Below are positions 25,382 to 33,511 of a stretch of 64,000 nucleotides of DNA, one piece after another (positions within the stretch are counted from its first letter, which is position 1; every line of letters starts with the position of its first letter). The stretch covers positions 1-64,000 of the forward strand of contig JAGYJW010000002.1 of NCBI GenBank assembly GCA_018401435.1, in the 5' to 3' direction. Below the pieces are notes generated by a model that worked only from the letters and a program-made list of their open reading frames with translations, searched no databases and was not told the origin of the DNA. The position numbers and the translations under genes were made by a program. The DNA comes from Deltaproteobacteria bacterium. GTDB taxonomy: Bacteria; Myxococcota_A; UBA796; UBA2385.

Positions 25382-26266
25382 CTACTGCAAGACCGCCTCG
25401 GTGCATGAAACGCCGATGAGCTCGCGCTCTCCGCCATTGCAAGCCCGATACCGGTAGATCTGGAAGTGGTGGTTGCCCGAGAAGGGGGCATACCAGTCCG
25501 ACACCAGCCACTGGCGCCATCCGTCGGCGGGGGCGCCGGCGGGCACGGGGCCCCGCGGCTGACCGGCCTTGTCCTTGGCCGGCTGGTCATCGAAGTACAG
25601 GTCCATGTCATAGGTGCAGGCGGCGTCGCCGTCTCTTTCGACGGGGGTCCAGGCCGCCACCGACAGGGCCTCGCCAAGCGGCGAGGACGGATCGGCCATC
25701 TTCAGGTCGGCAAGCTGCTTGTCGGCCGCCTTGCGGTCCGTTGCGGCGGCGCCGAAGAAGAGCTCGCCATCACAGGGCCGGAAGGTGAATTCATACTGCT
25801 TGGGGAACTCGACGTACTCGACGAAACCGGGCTTGGGGCGCTCTTTCTGGACGCCATCGGCCAACATCACCTCGACCTCGGAGACCCGCAGGGCGCACTT
25901 GGCCTTGTTGGGCTCGACATAGAGGCGGATCAGGCCCTCGTTGCCGGCTTCATAGGCCGCCTTCTTGCGGTCGTCGGGGATCTCGGTGAAGGACCAGTCC
26001 GAGCTGCGGCGCTCGCCGGCCAGCTGCTTCTTGGTCCAGCCACCCGCGGTCAGCCACATCTCGGGGCCGCCGCTGGCCTCACCCTGGGCCACCACCTCGA
26101 AGCGCCAGGTCTGGTCGGCCTTCTTGTCATACTTGATCCACCTGCCGGGCAGGGAATCCATGCTGATGCCCGGGCAGGGAGCCTCGACCTTGGGGGCCTC
26201 GGGCTCGGTGTCGCCGCAGCCGAGGAGCAGGGTCGCGGCAAGGAGGAGGGGGGCTCGCGGGTTCAT
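25382..26266 (-). CDS. Lipoprotein of unknown function upstream of the dehydratase
   Basis: Predicted lipoprotein of 294 aa. The leader ends in LLLGCG; a Glu/Pro linker follows. The mature part looks like two beta-rich domains, with WRFEVVAQGE and YEFTFRPCDGELFFGAAA, and ends with SCTEAVLQ. Six further Cys are present. No family was recognised. ATG 26266 has GGAG nine bases upstream. It is the first gene of the chain leading into dehydratase, ketosynthase and partner (two bases to the dehydratase start). It may thus help to handle or place the product in the envelope, which is only inference from context. Confidence 0.68.
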   Translation of the reverse strand: MNPRAPLLLAATLLLGCGDTEPEAPKVEAPCPGISMDSLPGRWIKYDKKADQTWRFEVVAQGEASGGPEMWLTAGGWTKKQLAGERRSSDWSFTEIPDDRKKAAYEAGNEGLIRLYVEPNKAKCALRVSEVEVMLADGVQKERPKPGFVEYVEFPKQYEFTFRPCDGELFFGAAATDRKAADKQLADLKMADPSSPLGEALSVAAWTPVERDGDAACTYDMDLYFDDQPAKDKAGQPRGPVPAGAPADGWRQWLVSDWYAPFSGNHHFQIYRYRACNGGERELIGVSCTEAVLQ

Positions 26267-26385
26267 CAATCGGTCTCCGGGGCAACGGACCACATCCGAT
26301 GAGGGGAGCGGTTGTAGCACGCAGCCCCGCCGCTTTGCGGCCACCCTCGCGGGCTTCACCCCAACCTGACGCATGGAGGAGGCAC

Positions 26386-27093
26386 ATGACCGTGATCAAC
26401 GCGGCGGGCACCAGCATCCGCCACGCGGTGGCGCGGGCCCTGGCCACCGTCAACCAGGCGCCGGTGGAGGCCACCTTTCGGGTCATTTCGGCCCGGGTGG
26501 AGCTGGACGGCCACGCCCGGGTGCGCCGGGCCGAGGCCCAGATCGAGGTGCTGAAGCCCGCGCCCATCGGCGCCTGGTCCCCCGAGCAGCTGCTGGGGCT
26601 GGTGAATCCCGACGGCGCCCACCCCCTGATGGTTCGCATCGCCGCCGAGCGCCCCTTCTTCCTGGATATTGTTCCAGTCACCTGGGAGCGTTGGATGCTG
26701 CGGGTGGAGGACAGCCTGCCCCCGGGGCTGGACCCCCATTGCCCCCGCGTGGGCGTGCAGCAGGCCGAGGCGGCACACTTCGCCGCACGCCTGGGCAAGC
26801 GCCTGCCCACCGTCGCCGAGCTGCGCCAGGCCTGGGGGCCCTCGACCTACCCCTGGGGACCGGATCGGGACCCCAGCCAAGGGCGCAGCCGCGCCCCCCG
26901 CTACGACGAGCTGCCCGAGGTCGCGCTGCATCCGGCGCCACCCACGGGGGTCTACGATCTGGGCGCCTGGCTCTGGCAGTGGACGGCCGAGGGCAGCCTC
27001 TTTGGTGGGAGTGAAGACGGGCAGCCCGGCTTCGACCAGCCCCTGGCCAGCCACCGCCAGCCGGTGGGATTCCGCCTGGCCCAGACCGCCTGA
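26386..27093 (+). CDS. Formylglycine-generating-enzyme-fold (SUMF1-like) protein
   Basis: Cytosolic-looking protein of 235 aa. The C-terminal two thirds carry FGE-sulfatase signatures: PFFLDIVPVTWERWM, a helix with AAHFAARLGKRLPTVAELRQAWG, YPWGPDRDPSQG, YDLGAWLWQWTAEG, and final GFRL. The Cys pair used by true formylglycine generators is not visible, so it is more likely a binding or EgtB/regulatory-type member. The first 80 residues do not match the fold and may form an extra alpha+beta region. ATG 26386 has GGAGGAGG just upstream. It diverges from the lipoprotein gene. Confidence 0.72.
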   Translation: MTVINAAGTSIRHAVARALATVNQAPVEATFRVISARVELDGHARVRRAEAQIEVLKPAPIGAWSPEQLLGLVNPDGAHPLMVRIAAERPFFLDIVPVTWERWMLRVEDSLPPGLDPHCPRVGVQQAEAAHFAARLGKRLPTVAELRQAWGPSTYPWGPDRDPSQGRSRAPRYDELPEVALHPAPPTGVYDLGAWLWQWTAEGSLFGGSEDGQPGFDQPLASHRQPVGFRLAQTA

Positions 27094-27162
27094 GCGGGGG
27101 GCGAAGCGGGCCCCGGGTGATAGGCTCCGGCGACGACCCTCGCGCCAGACCGGAGCAGAACG

Positions 27163-28305
27163 GTGAACCGCCTTCCTCATCGGCCCGCCCCCCGCCTTGC
27201 CCCCCTGCCTGCCCCCCTGCTTGCCGGCCTGCTGCTGGGCGGCTGCTTCAAGCCCTATGACGACCTGCCCGAGCTGGACTTCACCGAGATCCGCTACGAG
27301 AACCCACTGCTGGTCTCAGAGGATGCGGTGGTCACGGCATTCGACACCGATCTGGTGTGCCCCGATGGCCAGCCCGCGCGGCTGATCGCGGTCTACCGCA
27401 CCGACCTCACCGGGCCGCAGCCCGTGGCCATCGTGCTGCATTCGGGCGCCTTCGACACCCTGATCCCGCAAGAGGGCCCCGAAGGCCAGCCTGCCCCCGA
27501 TCCCCTCACCTTCCGCGCCCAGAGCCGCCTCACCCGGCCCTGGTCCATCGCGAAGGTGTGGGAGACCCTGGGCATCAGCTCGCGGGAGATCGACGGCAGC
27601 GAGGTCAACCTGGGCGCCTTGCCCGCCGCCCTCACCGACGCCGGCGTCATCCAGCTCTACCCGGCCAACTGCTGGGGCGACCTCTGGCATGGCAGGGCCA
27701 CCCCGGACAATGGTGGAGAGCCCCCCGACGCGGACGACGACACGCTGCAACGCGACGGCCTCACCCTGGCCTGGTGGTCGGTGCGCTTCTTGATCGAGGG
27801 CAATTTTGCGGCGCAGCAGGGCTTCAGCATCCCCGAAGCCGACCCCAGCCAGCTCTTCCTGGTGGGCCTGGGCGAGGGCGGGCGCGGCGTGGGCGAGCTG
27901 CTCAATATCGGCGATATGCCGCCCGTAGAGGGCGTTCTGGTGGATAGCAGCCCCGACCGCCTGGAGCCCTGGCTGGCCGACCCGCTGGCCTGGCCCGACG
28001 AGGTCGCGGCGCTGGCCGACATCTACGGCAGCACCGACCCCGCGTTGGTGGACGCCGGCAGCCTGTACAACCTGGCCAAGGATGGGCGGCTGGACGCCCG
28101 CGCGGGCTTTGTCTGGTCCCGCATCGACCCCCAGGTGCCCGCCGCCGCGGCCCAGCCCACCGCAGACACCTTGGAGGCCGAGACCGCGGGGGCCTGGGTG
28201 TGGGATCTGGCCACCCCCACCCATATCCAGCTCAACGGCGACAGCGCCCTGGCGGTCCCGGCGGCCGAGTGGCTGCTGACCGGCGATCTGCCGCCGTCTG
28301 AGTAG
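27163..28305 (+). CDS. Lipoprotein with an alpha/beta-hydrolase-like pattern
   Basis: Predicted lipoprotein of 380 aa. The leader ends in LLLGGC (lipobox), followed by FKPYDDLPELDF. The body has QPVAIVLHSGAFDTL, as in the oxyanion region of alpha/beta hydrolases, and LFLVGLGEGGRGVG where a nucleophile elbow could lie, but with Glu instead of Ser. A late PTHIQLNGD segment could supply a His. The fold call is tentative, and if right the protein may be non-hydrolytic. GTG 27163 is used; an ACGG stretch and no strong site precede it. The next gene starts eight bases after its stop, so they may be co-transcribed. Confidence 0.58.
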   Translation: MNRLPHRPAPRLAPLPAPLLAGLLLGGCFKPYDDLPELDFTEIRYENPLLVSEDAVVTAFDTDLVCPDGQPARLIAVYRTDLTGPQPVAIVLHSGAFDTLIPQEGPEGQPAPDPLTFRAQSRLTRPWSIAKVWETLGISSREIDGSEVNLGALPAALTDAGVIQLYPANCWGDLWHGRATPDNGGEPPDADDDTLQRDGLTLAWWSVRFLIEGNFAAQQGFSIPEADPSQLFLVGLGEGGRGVGELLNIGDMPPVEGVLVDSSPDRLEPWLADPLAWPDEVAALADIYGSTDPALVDAGSLYNLAKDGRLDARAGFVWSRIDPQVPAAAAQPTADTLEAETAGAWVWDLATPTHIQLNGDSALAVPAAEWLLTGDLPPSE

Positions 28306-28312
28306 GGCGTCC

Positions 28313-28894
28313 ATGGCCTCTGGGGGCGCCCGCCGCCCCACCAGCATGGCCGGCGCCTTGCAAGCCACGGCCCTCTTCGGGAGCTGCGTGCTGCTGGCCT
28401 CCCTCGTCATCGGCGAGCTGATCCAGGGCCTGCTGGTGGGCAGCATGGCCTTTCTGATCTGGCGCTACGGGGTGGTGCGGCAGGTGCTCTGCCACCACCT
28501 GCGCCAGGGCAGCATCCTGGCCCGGGCCGGCCGCCACGAGGACGCCCTGAAAGCCTTTGGCCGCAGCGCCACCGTCTGGGAGGGCCGCCGGGGCATCGAC
28601 GATCTGCGCGGCATCCTGCTGGGCAGCGCCAGCCGCTGGCCCTTCCGCCACTTGTCCCGCTACAACGCGGCCTGGTGCATGGCCCGGCTGGGCCACACCG
28701 ACCAGGCGCGCGCCGCGGTGCAGGCCCTCCTGGTCGAGGCCCCCACCATGACCCCCGCGCTGGAGCTGCTGCACAGCCTGGATCCGTCTGCGGCCGCCGC
28801 CGCCGCGCTCAGCGCAGATACCCGCCCTGCAGACGACTGGCAGGATCTGCTCCACGACGAGCCCAGCCTGGAGCCCCGTGACCACAGCGAGTGA
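28313..28894 (+). CDS. Membrane protein with TPR-like helices
   Basis: Protein of 193 aa. A hydrophobic hairpin lies near residues 15-50 (ALFGSCVLLASLVIGELIQG and LLVGSMAFLIWRY). It is followed by helical repeats with TPR character (ILARAGRHEDALKAFGRSA and YNAAWCMARLGHTDQARAAV). The soluble part ends in an acidic tail. Such proteins are usually scaffolds; no partner is known. ATG 28313 is used; ATG 28346 is possible. It lies between a lipoprotein gene and the second Ser/Thr kinase on the same strand. Confidence 0.62.
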   Translation: MASGGARRPTSMAGALQATALFGSCVLLASLVIGELIQGLLVGSMAFLIWRYGVVRQVLCHHLRQGSILARAGRHEDALKAFGRSATVWEGRRGIDDLRGILLGSASRWPFRHLSRYNAAWCMARLGHTDQARAAVQALLVEAPTMTPALELLHSLDPSAAAAAALSADTRPADDWQDLLHDEPSLEPRDHSE

Positions 28895-28972
28895 AGCCCC
28901 GCGCCGCGTTGAGCCCGGCGGGCATCGGGTGTATGGTCCCGCGGCGGCAACGATGAAGACAGGACTGGCCCC

Positions 28973-30187
28973 TTGAACCAGCGCCGACGTTTTCGAATTC
29001 TCGAGACCCTGGGCAAGGGCGGCTTTGGCACGGTCTACCGGGCAGAGATGTCGGATGCGGGTGGCTTTGCCAAGCAAGTCGCCCTGAAGGTCATGCACTA
29101 CGAGGGCGAGCAGTCCAACGACATCGCCCGCCGCCTGCGCGACGAGGCCCGCGTGCTGGGCCTCATCCGCCACCGCGCGGTGGTCGGCGTCAACAGCCTG
29201 GTGCCCCTGGAGCAAGGCTGGGGCGTGGTCATGGAGTATGTCGACGGGGTCGACCTGAGCACCGCGATCAAGGCCGGCGCCTTGCCCGTCGGGGTCTGCC
29301 TGGACATCGTCGAAGAGGTGGCCGCCGCCCTGGAATCCGCCTACAACGGCGTGAATCACGACACCAAAGAGCCCCTGCGCCTGGTGCACCGGGACATCAA
29401 GCCCAGCAATGTGCGCATCACCCGGCAGGGCGAGGTGAAGCTGCTGGACTTCGGGGTGGCCCAGGCCGACTTCAGCGCCCGCGAGAGCGAGGACAGCACC
29501 GAGTTCGTGATGGGCAGCACCCGCTATATGGCACCCGAGCGCCGCCGCGGCGTCGAGTCCCACGAAGGCGACGTCTACGCCCTGGGCCTGGTCCTGGGCA
29601 ATATGCTCACCCGCAAGCGCTTCCCCGAACCCCCGCCCCGCCGCGAAGACCACGCCAAGTTCCTGGGCGTGGTGAGCGATACGGTCCACAAGGCGCTGGC
29701 CGCGTCCGAAGACGAGCAGATCGTCGCAGCCGCCAGCGAGCTCAAGCTGCTGCTGTTGGAGATGCTGGCCTTCGAGAGCGCCGACCGCCCCAACGCCGGG
29801 GCCATCGAGCGCCGCTGTCGCCGCATTCGCGCCCGCTTGCCGCCGCCCCACCAGCGGGACTGGGCGGACCGCAACGTGCCGCGGCTCATCGTGAAAGAGG
29901 CCGAGCAGCGCAAGCAGGACCTGGGCCACGAGGCCGAGACCGGCCGTGTGCTGACCGAACTCGGCGGAGATGAGCGCAGGGCCTTCATTTCCGACGAGCG
30001 CAGCCTGCCGCCTTGGGGCTCGGCCACCCGCAGCGGGTCCACGCCCGCAGCCACGCCCGTGTTGCCCCTGGCCCCCCAGCCGGTGGTGACCTCAAGGCTG
30101 CGGCAGGGCCTGCTGCTGCTGGTGGGGGCGGTGCTGGGCGCCGCGCTCACGCTGCTGGCGCAGCTCGCCATGGGCCAGGCGGGTTGA
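28973..30187 (+). CDS. Ser/Thr protein kinase with C-terminal membrane anchor
   Basis: Eukaryotic-like kinase of 404 aa. The kinase domain (about residues 7-290) has a Gly loop LGKGGFGTVYRAE, Lys39 in VALKVM, HRDIKPSN (Asp141) and DFG (Asp159), then GSTRYMAPE, so it is likely active. A basic/acidic linker leads to one transmembrane helix at about residues 377-398, with only a few residues outside. It begins with TTG 28973, with AGGA eight bases upstream. The stop overlaps the CrcB start as TTGA. It resembles the kinase at 18.8-20.8 kb in layout (kinase, linker, single C-terminal helix) but lacks an ectodomain. Confidence 0.88.
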   Translation: MNQRRRFRILETLGKGGFGTVYRAEMSDAGGFAKQVALKVMHYEGEQSNDIARRLRDEARVLGLIRHRAVVGVNSLVPLEQGWGVVMEYVDGVDLSTAIKAGALPVGVCLDIVEEVAAALESAYNGVNHDTKEPLRLVHRDIKPSNVRITRQGEVKLLDFGVAQADFSARESEDSTEFVMGSTRYMAPERRRGVESHEGDVYALGLVLGNMLTRKRFPEPPPRREDHAKFLGVVSDTVHKALAASEDEQIVAAASELKLLLLEMLAFESADRPNAGAIERRCRRIRARLPPPHQRDWADRNVPRLIVKEAEQRKQDLGHEAETGRVLTELGGDERRAFISDERSLPPWGSATRSGSTPAATPVLPLAPQPVVTSRLRQGLLLLVGAVLGAALTLLAQLAMGQAG

Positions 30188-30573
30188 GCGCGCTGACCGT
30201 CGCGCTGGCGGGAGCCCTGGGGGCGCTGTCCCGCTACGGGCTGGGTCTGCTCAGCCTACGCTTGCTGCCCCCCGGGGGCGCGCTGCTGGGCTTGCCCCTG
30301 TCCACCCTGCTGGTGAATGTGGTGGGCAGCTTCCTGTTGGGCCTGCTGACCGGCATGACGCTGGTGGGCACCCGGATCCCCCTGGCCTGGCGGCCGGCCC
30401 TGACCACGGGCTTTCTGGGCAGCTTCACCACCTTCTCCACCTTCAGCGTCGAGACGGTGGGGCTGGTGGAGCGCGGCGAGTGGCGGCTGGCCCTGCTCAA
30501 CATCGGCCTGCAGCTGCTGGTGGGCCTGGGGGCGGCGGTGGGCGGGCTGGCCGCGGGGCGGGCCCTGGGCTGA
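30184..30573 (+). CDS. crcB: CrcB-type fluoride channel (Fluc)
   Basis: Small membrane protein of 129 aa with four hydrophobic helices. Family signatures are GALGALSRYGLG, LLVNVVGSFLLGLLTG and TTGFLGSFTTFSTFSVE, the latter holding the Phe and Thr residues that line the pore. Fluc channels are dual-topology dimers that export fluoride. TTG 30184 overlaps the kinase stop as TTGA; the length then agrees with the family. No fluoride riboswitch is visible upstream, since the gene lies inside the kinase transcription unit. Confidence 0.88.
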   Translation: MSALTVALAGALGALSRYGLGLLSLRLLPPGGALLGLPLSTLLVNVVGSFLLGLLTGMTLVGTRIPLAWRPALTTGFLGSFTTFSTFSVETVGLVERGEWRLALLNIGLQLLVGLGAAVGGLAAGRALG

Positions 30574-30588
30574 TGCGCCCCAAGGCGC

Positions 30589-32022
30589 TCAGGCCCCCGG
30601 TTCGAATTCGTCGCAGCGCCCACCGGTGGGGGCCGAAATGCGCAGCTTGTCGCGCAGATCCTGGAGCGCGGTGCGAATTCCCTCCTCTACGGTGGGGTGG
30701 TAGAAGGGCATATCGAGGATCTGGTTGACGGTGAGCCGCTGCTGCACCGACCAGGCCAGCAGGTGGCTGGTGTGCTCGACCGCCGGGCCCAGCAGCTCGG
30801 CCCCATCCAGGCTGCCGCGCTCGGCATGCCCGTAAAGGCGCACGATGCCCTTGTTTTCGGCCATCACCCGGGCGCGACCCTGGTCCTCGTAGCGGACCTG
30901 GCCCACGCGGTGGGCCTTGCAGTTGAAGATGCGCCAGGAGTCGCCCACCACGCCCATCTGCGGGTCGGTGAAGACCACACCCAGGGCCGTGCGGCGGGGG
31001 AAGGCGCCCACCTTGGGCCAGGTCGCGGCGTTGCCCCCGGCGATGCGCCCCTCGTCGGCGGCCTCGTGCAGCAAGGGGCGCTCGTTGTTGGCGTCCCCTG
31101 CGATGAACAGGTGGCTGTCCCCCACCTGCATCGTATGGCTGTCAAAGGCGATGGGCTTGCCCTCCTCCAGCCCCAGGTCGAGGCGACCCAGGCCGATGCC
31201 CACGGTGTTCGGCCGGCGGCCTGCAGCCACGAGAACACGCTCGTAGACTTCATTCCGAGGCTCACCGTCATCGCCGGTGAAGGAGATGTGCACGCCGTCG
31301 TCGCCCTCTGTGACGGACTGGAGCTGGTAGTCGATGTGCAGGTCCAGCTCGGCCTTGAAGATCTCGGCGGCGGCGGCGCGCATCTTGGGGTCCTGGAAGG
31401 GGCCGATGAGCCCGCCCACCCCCACGATGGTCACCCGCACGCCCAGGCGGTGCAGGGCCTGGCCCAGCTCCAGGCCGATGACCCCCGGCCCCACCACCAG
31501 GACGCTGGCCGGCAGGGTGTCGAGGTTGAAGAGGCTCTCGTTGTCGAGCATCCGGGCCGCCGACAGGCCCCGAAAGGGCGGTGGCGTCCAAGGGCTGGAG
31601 CCGGTGGCCAGCACAAAGGCCCGGGCATGGACCCGGGTGTCGCCGGCCTGCAGCGTGTTGGGGTCGAGGAAGTGGGCCCGGCCGGGGATCAGCCGTCCTG
31701 CGGCGAGGTGGCCGTCGATGGACCCCTGCACAAAGCCCACGAAGCGGTCGCGCTCGCGTCGCACCCGCTCCATGACGCGGCGGCCGTCCACCTTGACCGT
31801 GGCCTCAAAGCCGAAGACCTCCCCCATCTGCGCCTTGTGCACCGCCTCGGCAGGGGCGATCAGCAGCTTGCTGGGCATGCAGCCCACCCGCGCGCAGGTG
31901 GTGCCATAGGGGCCCGGGTCGATCATCACCGCGTCCGCACCCGCCGATTCTGCGGCCCTGCGGGCATTCAGGCCGGCTGTGCCGGCCCCCAGGATGGCGA
32001 CGTCAACGGTGCGGGTGGGCAT
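30589..32022 (-). CDS. Dihydrolipoamide dehydrogenase-like flavoprotein disulfide reductase
   Basis: Cytosolic FAD/NAD(P) enzyme of 477 aa. It has the FAD site VAILGAGTAGLNARRAA, the redox disulfide GTTCARVGCMPSKLL (CX4C), the second Rossmann site VVGPGVIGLELGQAL, the FAD ribityl motif HLFIAGDANNERPLLHEA and the C-terminal HPTVEEG with the catalytic His/Glu pair of the other subunit. It resembles the lipoamide dehydrogenase branch, but no 2-oxoacid dehydrogenase genes are near, so the partner is unknown. The C-terminal about 20 residues are an extra tail. ATG 32022 has GGAGCCGCC upstream. It converges on crcB. Confidence 0.87.
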   Translation of the reverse strand: MPTRTVDVAILGAGTAGLNARRAAESAGADAVMIDPGPYGTTCARVGCMPSKLLIAPAEAVHKAQMGEVFGFEATVKVDGRRVMERVRRERDRFVGFVQGSIDGHLAAGRLIPGRAHFLDPNTLQAGDTRVHARAFVLATGSSPWTPPPFRGLSAARMLDNESLFNLDTLPASVLVVGPGVIGLELGQALHRLGVRVTIVGVGGLIGPFQDPKMRAAAAEIFKAELDLHIDYQLQSVTEGDDGVHISFTGDDGEPRNEVYERVLVAAGRRPNTVGIGLGRLDLGLEEGKPIAFDSHTMQVGDSHLFIAGDANNERPLLHEAADEGRIAGGNAATWPKVGAFPRRTALGVVFTDPQMGVVGDSWRIFNCKAHRVGQVRYEDQGRARVMAENKGIVRLYGHAERGSLDGAELLGPAVEHTSHLLAWSVQQRLTVNQILDMPFYHPTVEEGIRTALQDLRDKLRISAPTGGRCDEFEPGA

Positions 32023-32056
32023 GGCGGCTCCAAAGGAAGGGCGGGTCCGTCCAGGC

Positions 32057-32467
32057 CTACCCCGATGCGGGGCTGCGCTCCCATGTGCCGCCATCGCTTT
32101 GGGGCAAGAGCCCGGCGATGAAGTCGAGGTCTTCAGGCGAGGGCGGCTTGGCGAGCAAGGCCCGGGCGCCGACCTGCAGGGCCCGCCGGCGCATGGGCCC
32201 GCTGGCGGCGCCGCTGATCAGCACCACCGGCATCAGGTGCCCGCGATCGGCGATGTGCAGGGCGAGGTGAAAGCCGTCCATTCCCGGCATCATCACGTCG
32301 GAGAGCACCAGGTCGAAGCTCTGGCTCTTCAGCAGATCCAGAGCTTCTTCGCCGCTTTCGGCGCAAACGACCTTCCAGCCCCGCCCGGAGAGATGGCGAA
32401 ACAAGGTCAAGCGAACCAGCTGGTCGTCATCGACCAGAAGGATCAGAGGGGGGCGCGTCAATCGCAC
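32057..32467 (-). CDS. Stand-alone response-regulator receiver protein
   Basis: CheY-like protein of 136 aa. It starts LILLVDDDQLVR with the acidic pair, the phosphorylatable Asp is in LVLSDVMMPGMDG, a Ser is in VVLISG and the Lys in LLAKPPS. No output domain follows, so it works through protein contacts. The start is uncertain: GTG 32467 has GGA too near; TTG 32461 has GGAG five bases upstream. Downstream on the same strand comes the flavoenzyme gene 34 bases later. Confidence 0.82.
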   Translation of the reverse strand: MRLTRPPLILLVDDDQLVRLTLFRHLSGRGWKVVCAESGEEALDLLKSQSFDLVLSDVMMPGMDGFHLALHIADRGHLMPVVLISGAASGPMRRRALQVGARALLAKPPSPEDLDFIAGLLPQSDGGTWERSPASG

Positions 32468-32629
32468 TCCGGTAGCCGCGCCCCTAGCGTAGTCGGATCC
32501 CCCGGCTCTCTCAAGTTCGGATTTTGCCCTGGGGTCAAGCCCTGGCGCGTCCTGCGCACAGGCTGCTTCATCTCGCCCAGACGGCCTTGACGGGACAACG
32601 GCGAGGCAACGCGTGGGCCGCCCGCACCC

Positions 32630-33511
32630 TCAGCGGGGCCTGCGTTGCCCCAGCCAGATCAGGGCCGCCGCCGCCCCCAACAGGGTGAGGCCCCCCAACA
32701 GGGCCAGGGGTCGCGGCAGCACGCCAAAGACCCACCAATCCAGCAGGATGGCCCAGAGCGGCGCGAGGTGGGAGGCCGCCGAAACCGGGGCCGCCCGCTC
32801 CACCTGGTAGGCCCAGGTGATGAGCAGCTGCCCGAAGTGCGCGCCCAGCCCCACCCCCAGCAGCCAGGGCCACAGGTCGCTTTGGGGCAGGCCCGGCCAG
32901 CCCTCCTCCGCCAGCCCGATCCAGAGCCCGGCCGCCACGATGGAGAAGATCTGAAAGCCCAGGACGACGGTGCGGGGGTCTTCGGTGGGGCCCAGGGCCC
33001 GCAGCGCGGTGTGGGCCAGGGCGCTGCACAGCACCGCCACCAGGGCCAGCAGCCCGTAGCGGTTGCCCACGGCCAGCTGGGGCCCCAGGATGAGGGCCGC
33101 GCCCCCCAGGCCCACCAGCAACAGCAGCCACAACCAGGGGCTGGCCCGCTCTCGCCGACCCAGCAAGGTGGGCGCCAGCAGGGCCACCCCGACCGGCTGC
33201 AGGCGGTCCAGCAGGCTGAGGTCAGCCAGGCTCAGCCCCTGGGCGGCGGTGTAGAAGCAGCCCATGGCCAGGAAGCCAAAGACCACCCGCGCCAGAAAGA
33301 CGGGGCGGTTCTGGATGGACCAGGGCGCCGCGCCCATGGCCACGGCGGCGATGGGCAGGCCGATGACCCCGCGCCACAGCATGATCTCCATGGCAGGCAG
33401 CTCGGCGCGGGCCACCTTGACGCAGGCGAACATGCCCGCGAAGAAGAGCACCCCCACCATCATCGCCAGGGGCCCCCGGGCAGCCCCCAGCCGCGCCCCG
33501 AGGCCCGTCAT
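32630..33511 (-). CDS. EamA/DMT-family transporter
   Basis: Inner-membrane protein of 293 aa with ten hydrophobic helices arranged as two EamA repeats. The first repeat begins PLAMMVGVLFFAGMFACVKVA and includes FGFLAMGCFYTAAQGLSLAD; the second ends APVSAASHLAPLWAILLDWWVFG. Substrates of the family are metabolites or drugs; none can be named. ATG 33511 overlaps the stop of the permease-CPBP gene as ATGA, making it the last member of the ABC export operon. Confidence 0.85.
   Translation of the reverse strand: MTGLGARLGAARGPLAMMVGVLFFAGMFACVKVARAELPAMEIMLWRGVIGLPIAAVAMGAAPWSIQNRPVFLARVVFGFLAMGCFYTAAQGLSLADLSLLDRLQPVGVALLAPTLLGRRERASPWLWLLLLVGLGGAALILGPQLAVGNRYGLLALVAVLCSALAHTALRALGPTEDPRTVVLGFQIFSIVAAGLWIGLAEEGWPGLPQSDLWPWLLGVGLGAHFGQLLITWAYQVERAAPVSAASHLAPLWAILLDWWVFGVLPRPLALLGGLTLLGAAAALIWLGQRRPR

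Noticed and set aside
30184..30250. Fluoride riboswitch before crcB
   Set aside because: The gene starts inside the kinase gene by a TTGA overlap, leaving no untranslated leader for a riboswitch.
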